Shown here piece after piece: positions 1 through 11,860 of a stretch of DNA of 64,000 nt. Below the pieces are notes generated by a model, which was given only the letters and a program-made list of their open reading frames with translations, made no database searches and was not told where the DNA came from. Numbering within the stretch: the stretch's first letter is position 1; each line of letters opens with the position of its first letter. Source of the stretch: Vesta saturnalis (Eukaryota; Arthropoda; Insecta; Coleoptera; Lampyridae); NCBI GenBank assembly GCA_036346205.1, contig JARFJB010000663.1, positions 103,355 to 167,354 on the forward strand, written 5' to 3'. Made by a program: the position numbers and the translations under genes.

Positions 1-73
1 TATATACAAAAATGTAATGGGTAAATGACTTAAATAGATAAATAAATACTATATGTAACATAACTAATATTAA

Positions 74-145
74 TATTACAGGTAAGTAGTTAGATTAATA
101 TCACAGGTAAGAGTATCACAGAAATATGACAAAAAAATATTACAG
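74..145 (-). promoter_or_regulatory. K-box cluster in copy A ORF1-ORF2 spacer
   Basis: Two perfect CTGTGATA motifs (plus strand TATCACAG at 99-106 and 114-121) are flanked by two one-mismatch versions (TATTACAG at 74-81 and 138-145). They lie downstream of the ORF1 relic in transcript orientation. CTGTGATA is the insect K box, complementary to the seed of the miR-2/miR-13 family. Confidence 0.6.
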
Positions 146-189
146 ATAAGAATGTATCGCGGTTACATGGTTTCAAACACTTTAGGTTG

Positions 190-1450
190 TATTAGGGTCT
201 TTTCGCTGATTTATGCGGGGAGTCCCTTTGGTCCATCCCCTCTTTCGTGTAGCGCTTGGGTTTATTTCATTAACGTCTTCCTGTTCTATGGTCGATTGTT
301 CAGAAAATTCCGACCCAGCACTGTTCGAGTCCATCGTCCAGTTAGATAGACTACGCAAGTAGGGTGGGTTAGTTATCGTTTGTGGTATATTTTTATTCTC
401 TGCCCTTTGCTTCGCTTTATTAGAGATGGCTGCTTGGTTTGCATATGATTTATGTGCTTGGACGTAAGATTTACCATAAACCATTGCATCAAGTTGAGAT
501 AAGCTGCTTTTATGTTTTCGGGCAATTTTGACTTATTGAAAGTAAGCCTTATCGACGCACTTGAGACAAACTGAGTTCCTTCTTTTCTTTTAATCCTTTC
601 GACCTTTATTACTCCTTGATGTGTCAATTGATTCAGTAGTACTTCTTCACTGCGCACTTTTAGATCAACACTTGTGATCACTCCTTCTGATCTATTTAAC
701 TTGTCATTTGGAGCCACGTTGGTTTTCTTCCTGCAATTGATTCCAGACTTTTTAGCTTATCAAGCTCATCCTGGCTTTCTACTTTGACACCTAGAGCGTT
801 TGCTCCAATCTTCTTGATGGGTACTTCTCTTCCTATCGTATCGTATATTTTTGTTGTAGTAAAAACGGAGACAAAGACAGCATGTCACTTTTCTCCATTT
901 CAATAATGTGGTAATGCTCAGTGAATGTAGGATCTTTGGTTCTGTTAATTGTTGATTTCGTATGCCTGCGAAATCTCTTGTGTGGAGTGTTTTGGTTTGC
1001 ATCTGCCTGATTTTGCGTAAATGTTATAACTGATTCTTCTTTTTGAGAAATTGTTGTATCAGTCACTGCCTTTTCGGTGCGTTCTTCTTGTCCATTATGC
1101 TGTATACCAGTGTCACTGTAGCCTTTTATAGTCTTTATTTGCTTATCACTGTCATGAAGACTCGACGTTCGGTAAGGGAGATCTTCCCACCTTCCCCTTG
1201 TTTGAAGAGCTCTATGATTGAGGTGGATTTGGGTTCCACCGAATCCTTTGGTTTAGGATCGGTGTCCATACGTTTTGTACATAATTCACTTTCTAGCCTC
1301 TCCACCCTCTCTGGAGCCTCAAATGGGACTATAGAGCTGGGTTCAAGCCAAACGCCGCAAGAGATACCCAACAAGCATAACCGCCCAGGTTGAAGAAAAC
1401 GAGCGTTTTCTTGCCCTGCAACCACTTGCCAGCGTTGACTCCACAGAAAG
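190..1450 (-). pseudogene. Copy A ORF1 (gag-like nucleic-acid-binding protein) relic
   Basis: This is a decayed ORF1 spread over several frames. An N-terminal stretch ending in S-P-F-L-L (about 860-1066) corresponds to the S-P-F-L-I block of copies G, H, I and N. After a frameshift near 835 comes the second conserved block, with L-N-R-S-E-G-V-I-T and L-T-F-N-K-S-K-L-P-E-N-I-K (about 480-690). The CCHC knuckles expected next are missing: the reading jumps near 485 directly to the hydrophilic C-terminal region, which ends in the basic motif K-R-G-W-T-K-G-T-P-R. Loss of the knuckles means this copy could not make a normal RNA-binding ORF1p. The start is uncertain. Confidence 0.6.
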
Positions 1451-1906
1451 AAGATCAATAGAAGAAATCAGTGAGGAAACGAAGCAGAAAACAGATAAAG
1501 TTAGAAGGAAGTTTAAGACAAAAAGAGAGCCAACAACCGCTTGATCCCTCCGGGCTAGGGAGGGATCGCCCGTCTTGGAAGAAGCCAGGGCCAAAGTAGC
1601 GTATTGGAGAGACATGCCACTACCACCGGACATGAATCCCCTCAAATACCAGGTTTTCCTTTTCCCTCCATACGGGTCACCACGCACGACAAACACGTGG
1701 GTCCATCAATCGCCTTTTACGATTACCAGGACTGGGATGGGACAATTCTTCCCCCGATCCCACAGGGGACAAAGAACGATAAACAAAGGACGAACACAAC
1801 CAAAGGAGACAAAGACAAACGAGTTGCGACCAGCGTTAGCGTTACCTGGGGAGTACCACGTAGAGGTGCTGGTTTGACTTTACTCCTCCATATTGTTATT
1901 ATTATG

Positions 1907-1910
<4 letters not shown>

Positions 1911-1989
<79 letters not shown>
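1911..1989. repeat. (TA)n microsatellite
   Basis: About 39 TA units with one TG interruption near 1942. It separates the 5' end of copy A from non-coding DNA. Confidence 0.97.
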
Positions 1990-1991
<2 letters not shown>

Positions 1992-4344
1992 AGATGTTCA
2001 GAAAGAGGTAAAAGAAGTATCGACAGTTTAAATGACATTTGGGTCATAAAAAGGGGTGATTTCTAGCTCGATACATGTGCAAGACACTGTTTTATATAAA
2101 TCTGGTTCACGATGTGATTAAAATAGATTTGTTTGGTATAAATTAGTCTGAATACTATTTACTTAGTTTGATTTTATCATAAAAAGCATTTTGCTGCTAA
2201 CAAAATTGTCAAGAATGTTAAATATAACTATTATCGTAAAGTCATTTTAGTATTTCAATTATTGCAATAAAAGTCAATTTTTCAAGGGTAATTTGGCAAG
2301 TGAACACTTTACAGGTGTTTAAAAATAAACTGTATAGTTAAGATTACGTTAGGGATAGTGTATAATTAGTTTTTGAAAGCAGGAAATATAAAAATTTCAT
2401 AAAAGGGTTATAATTTGGACAGTTTAGACATTTTTCGCACATATTTCTGGTAGCGACTTAGTGGCAAAAATTCTGATATAAGTTTAACAATAAGAAGAGT
2501 ACATGGAACATTTTGGCATAAAGACATTTATAGTGGTGTACATTTTTATAGTGAAATGATTCATAAGAGTGTTAGACGAAGAGACTTTTTTAATGCAACA
2601 CTATATGACATTATGCATTACTAAAATATAGTGAAAATCATAAAGACAAGAATTACAAACCTGTAACATAACATTTCAAGTGTTGAAAACATTTTTAAAT
2701 ATGAACTATTTCCAATTTTAGATTTAAGTTTGGTTAGGTTATAATTTCTAGGTTTTTTACATAATTTTATACTTTTTTCACATTTTTAGGCTTAAATTTT
2801 GCTCTTAAAGCAATTAGTAGAAGTTCTTTCTTAATATAGGACAGTTTTTAAAAGGATACATCGCTTTTCACCGCAAAATTGTGTGAAATTTGAGGTGAAT
2901 TTAGGATAAATTTGCAAAAGCTTAAAATTTCTTTAAATTAAATATTTTTAACACAAAAAGTATGTGTTCTTGTGTAAAATTTTCTCAAAACTCCATTTCT
3001 GTAATTAGATTAAGTGTAGCTTGTAAGTTTAAATAGTTGTAAGCTTATTTAAGTTAGATTAAGTGACTTCGTATATTAATTTTAGGAACCATAGCTTGTT
3101 AGGTGTCTTTTTGTTCAAAATTTTGTGTAGTTTTTATTTCTGTTATTAATTTTTAATTTCGCTTATGTATAAGAAAGTTACGGCCAAATTTCCATTTGAG
3201 TCCAATTTGTAATATATGTCCACCAATCAGAGCCTTAGATACGTAGGCAAAATGGCTGGAAAAAAATGAATTTTTGGTAACAACCAGAAAGATATAAAAG
3301 GAAGTGCTCTGGAAATTAAGCTCTCTCTAGAATTTGTTCAAAGTTCAAAAAGTTAAAACAGTGTTGTGCAATTGTGTAAAAAAAGTAAGTTTCATAACCT
3401 AATTTAAATTTTCGTAAAGAAAGTTATATTTTACGAAGAATACTTCCGAGAACATTTGTTTTTATATCGACGGTCAAAATAAATAGTTCCGTCTCCGATA
3501 CCTGTCGTTTTCGGAAAATATTTTGTACGTGTTAATTTGTGTCACGATTTTGTAAAGTTTTCTTTTTGTGTTATCAAACTTGAGTTGATTCCGTTATACC
3601 AAATTAAAACCCACTTTTATTTGGTTAATGTTGTTTTATTTCTCCGGACAATTTCTTTTAAATAAAATTTGAATCGGCATCTAAAAATAAAAGTGTTTAT
3701 CAACAAAATTTTGGATAATATTTAAATATTTCTTTTAAAACGATACCATTCATTAAGTTTTAAATTGAATTAAATAAAAAGTTACCAAAGTAAAATAAGT
3801 GATTGGAGTTTGCTGATTTCGAAGAAAACATCATAAGTTTTGGAAGTTGGTGTCTTCGACAACCTGAGAATAGAGTTAGCTGTATATGGGTGATGGTAAC
3901 AACTACAATCGAGTGGACATTGCCTGCATCTAGTTGGAGTTATCTGAAGACAGTATATTTCTAAATTATTTATTTGACATTTTTTGACAGCTTTGATTTC
4001 ACTTAAGTTCATTACAACGCATGCGTTTGTAGTAAATTGTATTCAGGATAAATTTTATACTTTCATTATATTTCTATAAAGTGTATTTCATATACACATT
4101 TTTCAAATTTGAATTTAACTTCAAACTAAATTACTTTGAACTCTATCCCCAAATTGAGATTGAGCTAGTCCGGTGCATAAAAGTTAAAGTTAAAAATATT
4201 CCATTAATCATATTATTTACATTTAAATATTATATCCCCATATTGGAATTATTCATTAATAATTTACATCTTAACATTTAAATTTCATATTATCCCAAAC
4301 TAAATAAAATTCCCTCATCTTAATATTTATTCAATTCGCACATT

Positions 4345-4348
<4 letters not shown>
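1990..4348. other. AT-rich non-coding stretch
   Basis: No convincing reading frame, transposase, LINE motif or RNA gene is seen in this block. It is AT-rich with ordinary base symmetry, unlike the T-skewed block at 12-15 kb. A TATA-plus-splice-donor arrangement near 3223-3390 is listed separately. A short Cys-rich frame on the minus strand near 3782-4012 was considered and not accepted. Confidence 0.6.
3223..3390 (+). promoter_or_regulatory. Candidate RNA polymerase II promoter with short 5' exon and splice donor
   Basis: CCAAT at 3223-3227 is followed by TATAAAAG at 3293-3300 and, about 85 bases later, a consensus donor GTAAGT at 3385-3390. This spacing fits a TATA promoter with a short untranslated first exon. 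It could equally be the promoter part of a decayed LTR. No second LTR and no coding exon were found. Confidence 0.3.

Positions 4349-4398
<50 letters not shown>
4349..4398. repeat. (TA)n microsatellite at the 3' end of copy B
   Basis: About 25 TA units directly abut the 3' UTR of copy B, where the TTA-type or poly(A) tail of other copies would be. Confidence 0.95.
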
Positions 4399-4402
<4 letters not shown>

Positions 4403-4983
4403 GTGCATCGACAGCTGCGGTCTTTGGCACCATTTCAATGTAGACATACTATATTTTGTTAAACATATCTATTGCTTTCAGAAACAGTACAAGATTTTCC
4501 ATCTAGCCTGTATCAAAGGTATCTTTCAGATTTCCGAAATATTATACATTACACGAAGCGAAGTGTACATAGAAATACAAACAATGTGCTCCACCGTTAA
4601 GGCTACTGAACATGTATTGCACGATGGAGGTGGTCGCCCTCCAGAAGGTGTTTGTGTTATTATTGTATATCCAATTCTAATTCTATGAAGGATGCTTCTT
4701 TCCTTTCTGCATGTTGGTGGCAAAGGTTTCCATCTATTTGTGCTTTTTTGCAGGCGTCCTAGATGACTATCACTTTCACACCACGTGTGTTCCCATAACG
4801 TTTTTACTTTGTCTCCCAAATGTTTTTGAAAGTCATTAGAAGTTGTCATCTGTACTATTTCCGCCGATACATTTCCAATCTCTATTGCTGCATGACGGGC
4901 CAAATTATCTGTTCGCTCGTTACCATTGATCTTGACATTACTAGGTATCCATATGAGTATAACACTATAACCAGTGTTTTCTA
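4399..4983 (-). pseudogene. LINE copy B: 5'-truncated ORF2 C-terminus and 3' UTR
   Basis: Only the last part of an ORF2 remains. On the minus strand it starts in the end of the RNase H domain (W-I-P-S-N-V-K then N-G-N-E-R-T-D-N-L-A-R-H, about 4880-4980). It continues through the R-I-R-I-G motif to the C-terminal Cys/His motif (C-N-T-C then L-T-V-E-H-I) and a 3' UTR containing a GGTGC/GCACC hairpin at 4402-4431. The copy therefore belongs to the RNase H-bearing type. It is cut at its 5' side exactly where a (TTA)n tract begins, which is what a 5'-truncated insertion into a TAA repeat would look like. Confidence 0.75.
4402..4431 (-). other. 3' UTR hairpin of copy B
   Basis: GGTGC at 4402-4406 pairs with GCACC at 4427-4431. 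The same arrangement (GGTGCATC, variable loop, GCACCAT) occurs in the 3' UTRs of copies H and K, which suggests a conserved 3' structure, possibly for recognition by the reverse transcriptase (inference). Confidence 0.5.

Positions 4984-5022
<39 letters not shown>
4984..5022. repeat. (TTA)n tract between copies B and C
   Basis: About 13 TTA units. Copy B is 5'-truncated on its left and copy C is cut within the RT domain on its right. Confidence 0.97.
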
Positions 5023-6552
5023 GCATTTTGTATGTAATTTTCCAGTACGGTTAGTTGATGAATTATAGACCTCTCTTTTCTGAAACCCATCTGAAAATTG
5101 CATAGAAGACTGTTAGCCTCGAGATGTCACATTAACCCAGATGCCAACATTTTCTCTAATAGTTTTCCCAAACAACTAGTTAGACAAATGGGACGATAGT
5201 TTATGGGGTTATGCAATTCCGTTTTGTTCTTGGGTATTGGAATTACTAAGGACTCTTTCCATTTGTTTGGAAAAAATCCTTGTTCCCAGATCGTGTTGTA
5301 TAGCATTAACAACTTAGCTTTGTACAAGGATTCGCTTGTTTTAGAAATGCATAGGATACGTTATCCGACCCTGTTGCTGTAGGCTTTATATTTTTTAAAG
5401 CATTTTCTATTTCTTGGTAAGAGAAAGGTGCATTATAATATTCATCGCACTCACTCACTTGGATTTCGCTTTGTTCGTCTCTATCCTTTATTAGACTGAA
5501 TTGAAGGTTGTAGTTATCACTACTACTTACGTCTTCAAAATGGCCTCCCATACATTCTACTAATTCTTTGGGCTCGTAAATCGGTATACTATTTTGCTTT
5601 AATACGGGTGTTTGCGGTTTAAAGTGTTTGCCCATTATTGATCGAATTTTATGCCACATTGTAGATACTGGTGTTTCCGGCGTTAGAGACCCTATGTACC
5701 ACCATGGTACCGTCGTGAATCCAGATGTTTGCCTTTTTACATACGGAACTGAAAACTTAGCGGCTTCTAAGATCGCAGTTGTGAGTTCCTCCACAGTTTC
5801 ATTAATCCCGTCTTTTTCGGTTACATCCCTAGATGTCAAACTTTCGATTTTACTCCAATTTGCTTTCTGAAGTTATCATTTTTTTTATCGGTGAGGTTCG
5901 GATGCACTTTTGCAAATTCTATTTGAATTGAGAAGTGATCAGTAATAGTGATATCCTCTAATATTTTCCACCGCAATAGCGGTGCTAGTTGGTCACATAC
6001 TAAAGCCGAAAGGTTGTTCGTGGCGGAGTTAAGGTAAGTACCTCCCGCGTTGTTTAAGATAGCTAAATTTTTTTCCTCAATAAATTTCTTAATTAATCTG
6101 CCTGGCAAGTCAGTCTTTAGGGATCCCCATAACTTATTATGTGAGTTAATATCACCTAATATTAAATATGGAGCCCTGAGTTGGCTCTCTAGAAGTTGAA
6201 AGTTGTCTAAGGTCCAAGTAAAATGTAGTAGGTATATATTACATATTGTTAGGCTAAGGGGGTATCTAACATGAATAGCTACCGCTTGTAGATTGGTGTT
6301 TAGTGGTACAATTTTGTAAGGAATATTTTCTTTAATGTATATTGCTACACCTCCTTTAGCTCTAGCTCCGGACTCTGCGTCTTTTCGTATGCAATTGCAT
6401 CCTCTAAGATTGAAGGATATGTTTTCTCTCAGCTTTGTTTTTTGTAAGCAGAAACAGAAGGCAGAAAATTTAGATATTAACGTTTTTATTTCCGCATAAT
6501 GAACCTTAATCCCATTACAGTTGTATTGTAATATGTTTTCCAATAAAGCCAT
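5023..6552 (-). pseudogene. Copy C ORF2 relic: APE endonuclease and N-terminal RT
   Basis: Translation begins at M-A-L-L-E-N-I-L-Q-Y-N-C-N-G (6552). The endonuclease spans about residues 1-220. The catalytic Glu motif, normally C-L-Q-E-T-H-L, reads C-L-Q-K-T-K-L, so the active-site Glu is lost. G-D-I-N-S-H-N and T-D-H-F-S-I keep the later Asp and His. A frame break near 5838 leads to the linker. The first RT motifs follow (P-T-A-T-G-S-D-N-V-S, then I-P-I-P-K-N and N-Y-R-P-I-C-L-T-S). The frame ends at the (TTA)n tract before the catalytic YxDD motif. The protein is non-functional. Confidence 0.85.
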
Positions 6553-6704
6553 TTTTAAAGTAGTGGAGTTTAGATTCTAGATTCTAGATTATGCAGAAGT
6601 ATAAAATATTACTTTTCAAGTCAATAAATAAATAAAGGTATAGATAAAAATATAATAAATAAATAATAAGGTATAGATAAAAACCAAATAACTTAACTAA
6701 TAAA

Positions 6705-6818
6705 TATCACAGAAATAAATAAATGTGGACTAGAATAGATTATATGATTAAATAAAATAAACAAACATCGACATATTTGAGACAAACAAACATTAATATC
6801 ACAGGCTATCTATCACAG
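6705..6818 (-). promoter_or_regulatory. K-box cluster in copy C ORF1-ORF2 spacer
   Basis: Three perfect CTGTGATA motifs in RNA sense lie at 6705-6712, 6797-6804 and 6811-6818 (plus strand TATCACAG). All are in the spacer downstream of the ORF1 stop, the closest about 55 bases from it. Confidence 0.65.
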
Positions 6819-6872
6819 AATGGTTCAGTTGACGGGGCTCTCTCCCCTGCAACTGAAGTATTCGCCGAATTG

Positions 6873-7989
6873 CTACTTACTGTCTGATTTCTCTTTAGAC
6901 AAAGTCTTAGGTTTTCGTGGTCGTCCTTTTGGCCAACCCTTTGGCCGTTTTTGAATTTTGCTACTATGTTTAAAAGTAGGCCTTCTCTCGATAACCTGTA
7001 GTTCTTCAGTGGGGGTGGCGGGACTGAGTTGGTGTTTTAATCTGGCCGACTCACCTTCAACTACCTCAATTTCTTCTGACGAAGACCTGTCCTGTTCAGT
7101 TACAGCTGCCGATGATACTGACGGTTTTAGTATCATGGACAATGTTGGCGGTGGTAAAAGCGTATTTGCAGGTTACATAAATTTGTCTGGTTCTTTTTGT
7201 ATAACTTTAGTTGGTAAGTGTTTCTTTACACCATTTTCTATCATTCTCTCCATGGCAGGTAAAATCGTACTTATTACTTCATTGGCTATGTCTCTATTTG
7301 ACTTTGCCGCTACATTTGCGTACGTTTTTTTTTTGGACAGAACTGGAGACAATTTGAGTTCTTCCTTGGCCCAAAATAAGATAATTTTTTGGTAGTTTTA
7401 ACCTCTTGTGTAGCTATTTCCTCTTTAAACTTTGGGCAATCTCAGGATCTGCACAGGTGTTCCTCTCCACAGTTAATGCAGCTGATATTGGTGCATTCAT
7501 CATCGTAAACCTGATTACCACATACGCATCTGGGCTCGTTTCTACAATTAGCGGCCGAAGGCCCAAATCTTTGGCATTTCATGCATCGCATAGGCGTCGG
7601 TATGTATATTCTTACTTGTAGAATATAGATTCCTCCTATTATGCGTTGCGGAAGGATCGGTGAGTTAAAGGTGAGGATATGGTTTGAATTCTACAAACTT
7701 CTATAACATTCTGATCTTTCAGTTCCTCTAGTATTTCACTGACTGGACAATTCAGGAGGTCTTTACAAAAAACGATTCCCCTGCGTTTATTTAAAGATTC
7801 GTGTGGTGTGATTTCAACGTTGATATCACAAAGTCGGGTAGTGCTTAATAATTTCCTAGACTGTAAATTGATAACGGTTTCTATTAACAGGCCGTCTCTT
7901 ATCTTTTTTACAGGCGACACTTTGCTGAAATCTCCTTCCAGGCTTTTTATGAGAGGAAACCGGGGTAGATCCTCCTTTTCCTTGCTCAC
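6873..7989 (-). pseudogene. Copy C ORF1 relic
   Basis: The N-terminal block (M-S-K-E-K-E-D-L-P-R-F-P-L-I-K) lacks part of the first domain: the reading jumps from K-V-S-P to V-K-K-I-R-D-G. The second domain follows (P-H-E-S-L-N-K-R-R-G-I-V-F-C-K-D-L-L-N-C). The knuckle region lies near 7430-7610 in another frame. Its first CCHC reads C-M-K-C-Q-R-F-G-P-S-A-A-N-C, with Pro replacing the zinc-binding His. The C-terminal part (6873-7142) is acidic or Ser-rich and then ends in P-K-G-W-P-K-G-R-P-R-K-P, the AT-hook-like tail seen in the other copies. Confidence 0.8.
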
Positions 7990-8344
7990 AACGTTGGGTT
8001 TATTACGCGACTCCCTCGCGTCTGGTTAAGAGACCAGAACCTCTATAGTTTTAGATTTCTTACTCATCAGCATCTCACGAATACGGAACAAATCAAAAGT
8101 CCACTACGGCAGTGGTCCCTTACCGCAGCAAGGCAAAAATACTGTCGGGGGCTGTCTGGTACCCGACAGACACTATTCGTGACCAACTAACGTATGGCCA
8201 TTCATCCCTCGGCAGGGTACGTATTACGCCTTGGATTACGCCTTTTTTAACGGGGTTAGGTCCACAAAACATGAAAAAAATGACACCAAGACACCAAAGG
8301 AACGAATACCAACGATATGCGACCAGCGTTAACGTTGCTCGGAG

Positions 8345-8363
8345 AGCACCACGTGGAGGTGCT
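8345..8363 (-). other. 5' leader hairpin of copy C
   Basis: AGCACCACGTGGAGGTGCT forms a 6-bp stem (AGCACC/GGTGCT) around CACGTG. Related versions occur near the 5' ends of copies A (1853-1870), G (27351-27367) and H (32565-32582), about 20-35 bases from the element end. Confidence 0.5.
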
Positions 8364-8381
8364 GGTTCGACTTTACCCCCC

Positions 8382-8398
8382 TATTATTATTTTTTTTT
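8382..8398. repeat. TTATTATT plus T-run: 3' tail of copy D
   Basis: This short TTA tract runs into eight T residues. It is the (TAA)n/poly(A)-type 3' tail of copy D in minus orientation and directly abuts the 5' end of copy C. Confidence 0.85.
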
Positions 8399-8422
8399 GC
8401 GCTTAAGATCTGTCATAAACAA

Positions 8423-11400
8423 TTACATGTCATTAAATGCATTAATATATCTTAAAAAGTCGATAATCTTTCTTTCCTTTCTTATATCAGGTGCTAGACA
8501 TTCTGCTACTTCATTTGGTATTGCTAATTGGTTCCTTATATTATTATATTCCTCACATTCACATAAGAGGTACTTTACTGTAATAATATTCTGGCAATGA
8601 TCACATTGTTTTTGTCTGGTTCTTGATAGCATATGGCTAGACATTAACCTATCCTCAATCTCGTAAGTCCTGATTGCTCCCTTCTACTTAATGATCGGTG
8701 GTATTCATAGTTATTAATATTGGGCTTAATTTCTTTTAGTTTGGCGCTGCCATTTTTCCATTGTCTTTGCCAGGTTTATTTTATTTTTGTTTTATATCTT
8801 TTAGTATATCTTCATTTCGCGATGATATACCTTGACATGGTTCTATTTTTGTTGCCAGTTTGGCTTTCTCATCTACGATTTCATTGCCCGTTATTCCAAC
8901 ATGGCAAGAAATCCATATAAACTTAACTATTTTATTTTGCTTCCTAAGCAGTAAATTAAATTTAATATTATTTGCACGAGCGGGTTTGTACTAAAGGCAT
9001 CTGAAATGCTTTGCAAGGCACTCATAGAATCGTTACATATTAGGAAAATGTTACCATTGATGTATTCGATGTACCTTAGTCCCATCCATATAGCGTACAG
9101 TTCTGCACTAAATACTCCGAAGGTATGTGGTAATGTCCAATAATGGACCTCTCCGCCTGAGTAAATATCCGAAGTTGTACCATCTTTAGTTTTGGACCGT
9201 CTGAATATAGTACTGTTGCATTTTGGTATGTATTTACTATACTGCGTAATGTATTTTTATAAATTTTATTACTAGTATTTCCTTTTTTGTAGGCACTGCA
9301 ATCCAGGTGAAGTTCCGGCCCGTTGAAGACCTATGGAGGAGTTTCCATGTTTGAATTTTCGTACATATATGGAAATTTAATTTTATAATTTAATATAGTG
9401 TCTTTTATCCGTACTCTAGTGGACTTTGTTATGGTGGGTTTCTTGTCATAGATTAAGTCCGTTTTTGTTGGTTCAAATAGTACTTTCTTTACGGGATGAC
9501 ATTTTTGCGTCCATATTTTTAGCGCGTATTTTATTATGTTTACGTGTATTAGATAGTTTAGTGGGATAACCCCGCTCTCACAACATACAGAGGAATATGG
9601 ACTTGTACGAAAAGCTCCAGTTGCTATTCGTAGCGCTTCGAGTTGTACTGATTCCAGTTTTTTAGATGGGTAGGCCTAGCGGCAGAGTAGATAATACACC
9701 CATAATTGATTCTGCTTTGTACCACTGCGTTATAGAATTTAATTAAAATATTTCTATTTGCGCCCGATTTAAGGTTTGCAATGGAACGCATTCCATTTAA
9801 AAGTTGTTTGCACTTGCTTATCAATAGTTCTATGTGCTGTTTCCATAGTAACTTTTTATCTAGCTTTAATCCTAAGTGTTTTATTGAAGATCCAGTTTTA
9901 ATTTGTTTTCCTCCTATTTTTAGGTTTGGTTCTTGATCGCATTTTCTTTGTCTACAAAAGTGCAGACACACGGTCTTCGTACTAGAGAAACTACAACCTA
10001 CTTTATTTGCTTGTTGTAACAGTTTATTTAGATTTGTTTGTAAATATTGCTCTGTCTGTTTCATGTCCTTGGATGCATAGAACATTACTAAGTCGTCGAC
10101 GTACATACTTTTACTTACAGTAAAATCTGTATCTTCTATTAAGGTATTAATTGCTATGACAAATAGCACCACACTAAGAGATGAACCTTGTGGTATACCA
10201 TTTTCTTGCAAGCGATGTGTTGATAAAGTGTTTGCAAATTTGACTCTGTAGTGCCTATCTCTAAATAGCTTATAATAAATGACAACATTTTTCCTTCGAT
10301 TTTCCACTTAATCAGGGTTTTAATAATTCCATGCCTCCACATTGTGTCGTAAGCTTTCTGTATGTCTAAAATACTCCGACCACATGTTCTTGACAAGCAA
10401 AGGCGTTCTGGATGTAGTCTTCAAGTACAACAAGTTGGTCAACTGTGGATCTACCTTTCCTAAACCCCATTTGAAAATTGCTTAAACAATTATTAGCCTC
10501 TAAATGCCATATTAGCCTAAATGCTACCATTTTGTCTAGTAATTTTCCCAGACAACTGGTTAAGCAGATAGTGCGATAATTTGTGAGGTTATCCAACTCC
10601 TTTTTATTTTTGGGTATTGGAATTATTTGAGCCTCTTTCCATTTATTTGGGAAGTCTCCTTGTTCCCAAATCGAGTTATACACCTTTAATAATTTAGTTT
10701 TGTACACTTGATTTGATCTTTTAATAAAAACATTAGAAACGTTGTCTAGCCCCACTGCAGTAGCCTTTACGTTTTTTAGAGCAAATAAGTTATAAGTTAT
10801 AATATTCATCTGACTCGTTTGTAACTATTTCGGTTTGTTCTTCTCTGTCTTTTATTAAATTGAATTGAAGATTGTAGTTGTCACTACTGGTGACCTCCTC
10901 GAAATGGTCCGCCATACATTCAGCTAATTCTTTGGGCTCATAAATCGGTATACTATTATGGATTAGTGCGGGTGTTTGTGATGGAAAATTTCTGCCCATG
11001 ATTGACCGTATTTTATTCCATATAGTTGATACAGGTGTATCCGGAGTGAGCAATCCTACATACCTTTCCCAACTTTCCTTTTTTGATTTTTGTAGGGCTC
11101 TTTTTGCTATTGCTCTGGCTTTCTTAAATTCAATCATGGTTTCATATGATGGATAACGCTTGAATATTGTTAGCGTTTTCTTTTTCTGTTTGATAACTTG
11201 TTTCACCTCTTTGTTCCACCATGGAACGTCGGTGGGTCCATATACTTTCGTTTCTACATACGGAACTGCTGATGAAGCTGATTCCAAGATGGTAGTCGTG
11301 AGTTTTTCTACCGTTTGATCAATATCTTCTTTATTTCCTATTTTATGTTTAGATGTCAATCTATCGAATTCATCCCAATTTTTTCCAATAAATTCTTCAA

Positions 11401-11860
11401 TTAATCTGCCTGGCGAGTCCGTTTTCTGAGATTCCCATAACCTATTGTACGAGTTAAAGTCTCCTACAATTAAGTATGGAGTTGGAGTTGTCTCTCTAGA
11501 TCTTGAATGTCCTCCGCAGACCAAGTAAAGTGTGGCAAGTATATATTACATATTGTTAGATTAATAGGAAATGTAACCTGGATACCAATTGCCTGTAGAC
11601 TGGTATTTAGAGGTATATTTTGTGGGAATGTTTCTTTAACGTATATTGCTACACCTTTTCGCTCTGACTCCTGACTCTGCATCCTTTACTATACAGTTGT
11701 ATCCTCTAAAATTAAAGGACATGTTTTCTCTTAGATGTATCTCCTGTAAGCAGAGACAAAAGGGAGAATGATAAGATGTTAGAGTTTTTATTTCACCATA
11801 ATGAGCTTTAATACCGTTACAGTTATATTATAATATATTTTCTAATAAAGCCATTTTTAA
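8423..11860 (-). pseudogene. Copy D ORF2 relic: endonuclease, RT, RNase H, Cys/His C-terminus
   Basis: ORF2 begins near 11857 and is split into at least seven pieces. Endonuclease fragments include K-E-R and N-I-Y-L-P-H-F-T-W (11470-11682) and G-D-F-N-S-Y-N (about 11460). RT pieces span 9624-10809 with N-Y-R-T-I-C-L-T-S, G-F-R-K-G-R-S-T and an intact Y-V-D-D. RNase H remnants lie between 8880 and 9200: an S-A-E-L-Y-A-I-W helix, a C-N-D-S-M-S-A-L strand and W-I-S-C-H-V-G-I-T-G-N-E. The C-terminal C-D-H-C...I-T-V-K-Y motif is at 8423-8644. It is clearly dead, but it shows that the D-type carries RNase H. Confidence 0.8.

Larger units (their letters stand above)
1..1905 (-). mobile_element. LINE copy A, 5' half (ORF1-ORF2 spacer, ORF1 relic, 5' leader)
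   Basis: This is a minus-strand non-LTR retrotransposon whose ORF2 and tail lie left of the window. From right to left it has a GC-richer 5' leader (about 1460-1905), an ORF1 relic and an ORF1-ORF2 spacer (1-180). The leader matches that of copy G near 27000-27390, including the shared string GGGACAATTCTTCCCCCGA and the terminal block around CACGTAGAGGTGCTGG. Unlike most copies in this window, its 5' end runs into a (TA)n tract after a short TTATTATTA. The assignment to an I-like clade comes from its relatives H, I and N. Confidence 0.75.
5023..8381 (-). mobile_element. LINE copy C (leader, ORF1, spacer, ORF2 cut within RT)
   Basis: This minus-strand copy has an intact 5' end at about 8381, where the terminal leader block (8319-8381) abuts the TTATTATTTT tail of copy D. 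It contains an ORF1 relic, a spacer with three K boxes, and an ORF2 whose endonuclease is largely readable. ORF2 stops within the RT at Y-I-Q-N-A, directly at the (TTA)n tract. A missing 3' end is not expected from target-primed reverse transcription, so later recombination or deletion at the repeat is likely. Confidence 0.8.

Noticed and set aside
3782..4012. Cys-rich 76-residue minus-strand frame
   Set aside because: No signal peptide, no repeated knuckle spacing, no homology recognised; most likely chance.
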